Assembly: GCA_003135575.1 (NCBI GenBank)
Contig: PLCG01000086.1
Span: 23,004-28,274, forward strand
Direction of reading: 5' to 3'
DNA: 5,271 nucleotides
Source of the DNA: Nitrososphaerota archaeon
GTDB lineage: Archaea; Thermoproteota; Nitrososphaeria; Nitrososphaerales; Gagatemarchaeaceae
The translations under genes were made by a program, and so were the position numbers. Below, piece after piece: positions 4,818 to 5,271 of the stretch; position 1 is the stretch's first letter; the number at the start of each line of letters is the position of its first letter. Below the pieces are notes generated by a model that had not been told where the DNA came from, did not search any database, and saw only the letters and a list, made by a program, of their open reading frames with translations.

Positions 4818-5271
4818 TTGCACACGCTGGAGCTCGCCGGCGTAAGCTCGGGATATGGGGGCAAGTTGGTCCTCCATGACATCACGTTCAAGGCGCAAGA
4901 GTCCGCGATTTACGTTGTCCTAGGACCCAACGGAGCAGGAAAGACCACGTTGTTTAGGACCATCGCTGGGATATTGGAGCCCTATTCTGGACAGGTGCTC
5001 TTCGACGGCGAGGACCTGACTCGGTCCAAGGAAGCCAGAAAGAGGGTGAACTACCTCTCGCACTACAACGCCATACCAGAAGAGATGACGGTACGCGGCG
5101 CCCTTGATTTCTACGCCAGGATTGAGGGCGGCAATGCGGACGAGGTCATTTCTCTGTTGAGCCTCGAGGAGTTGAAGGACAAGAAGGTCTCGGACCTGTC
5201 TCAGGGACAGAAGAAGAGGGTCTCCATCGCAAAGGTCTTCCTGAAGGAGAGAGACCTATACCTGCTAGACG
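4818..5271 (+). CDS. ABC transporter ATP-binding protein, CcmA-like (3' end outside window)
   Basis: The first 151 residues of an ABC ATPase that would power a membrane permease on the inner face of the membrane. Visible parts: N-terminal strand LELAGVSSGYGGKLVLHDIT, Walker A GPNGAGKTT (residues 36-44, Lys42), the Q-loop region YLSHYNAIPEEMTV with His82 where most families have Gln, signature LSQGQ (127-131), and Walker B LYLLD, where the window ends one residue before the expected catalytic Glu. The His in the Q-loop followed by a TVRGALDFYARI-type stretch recalls the haem exporter subunit CcmA and related ABC-2-type exporters, but the cargo cannot be set without the permease gene downstream. 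TTG 4818 is the only good in-frame start after the atpI stop and has a Shine-Dalgarno. The 14-base gap to atpI suggests one transcript. Confidence 0.9.
   Translation, partial: MHTLELAGVSSGYGGKLVLHDITFKAQESAIYVVLGPNGAGKTTLFRTIAGILEPYSGQVLFDGEDLTRSKEARKRVNYLSHYNAIPEEMTVRGALDFYARIEGGNADEVISLLSLEELKDKKVSDLSQGQKKRVSIAKVFLKERDLYLLD

Overview
The window most likely comes from an archaeon, probably of the Nitrososphaeria/Thermoproteota side. The strongest evidence is a tRNA gene on the minus strand interrupted by two introns, each closing into a complete bulge-helix-bulge (BHB) motif, the mark of archaeal tRNA splicing. Other support comes from an archaeal-type A/V-ATPase subunit I, TATA-box-like elements at archaeal spacing, and a Thr-rich surface protein of a style I associate with Nitrososphaeria. 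The rank below Archaea is inference.

Layout. Positions 1-81 may be the last codons of a plus-strand gene. Positions 78-1061 (minus) encode a membrane-anchored secreted protein: a signal/anchor helix, about 170 uncharged Thr/Ser residues, seven prolines and a Cys-rich C-terminal domain. Positions 1062-1361 carry no convincing gene. Positions 1362-1502 (minus) are a tRNA-Asp(GTC) gene with a 31-nt intron at the usual 37/38 site and a 34-nt intron inside the T-loop at 59/60. Its TATA box and that of the next operon face away from each other in 1503-1656. A short plus-strand operon follows with a RibD_C/dihydrofolate-reductase-fold protein (1657-2244) and a DUF1801 protein (2266-2634). Then come a single-domain universal stress protein (2730-3164), A-type ATPase subunit I (3190-4803), and the start of an ABC transporter ATPase with CcmA-like features (4818 to the window edge).

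How the parts relate. The stress protein, AtpI and ABC genes are closely packed, on one strand and GC-rich, so they may be co-transcribed. No other ATPase subunit lies next to atpI in this window. The RibD_C/DUF1801 pair is visibly more AT-rich and may be a later insertion. An in-frame protein-like tail between the DUF1801 stop and the stress-protein start, with an ATGA overlap, looks like the remnant of a gene that once preceded the stress protein.

The most notable object is the doubly interrupted tRNA-Asp. Removing both introns gives a 76-nt tRNA with matching acceptor, anticodon and T stems, discriminator G73 and an encoded CCA. The T-loop intron splits the T arm, so an ordinary search could miss or mis-score the gene. 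T-loop introns are known in some archaea, so this is a striking instance rather than a new class.
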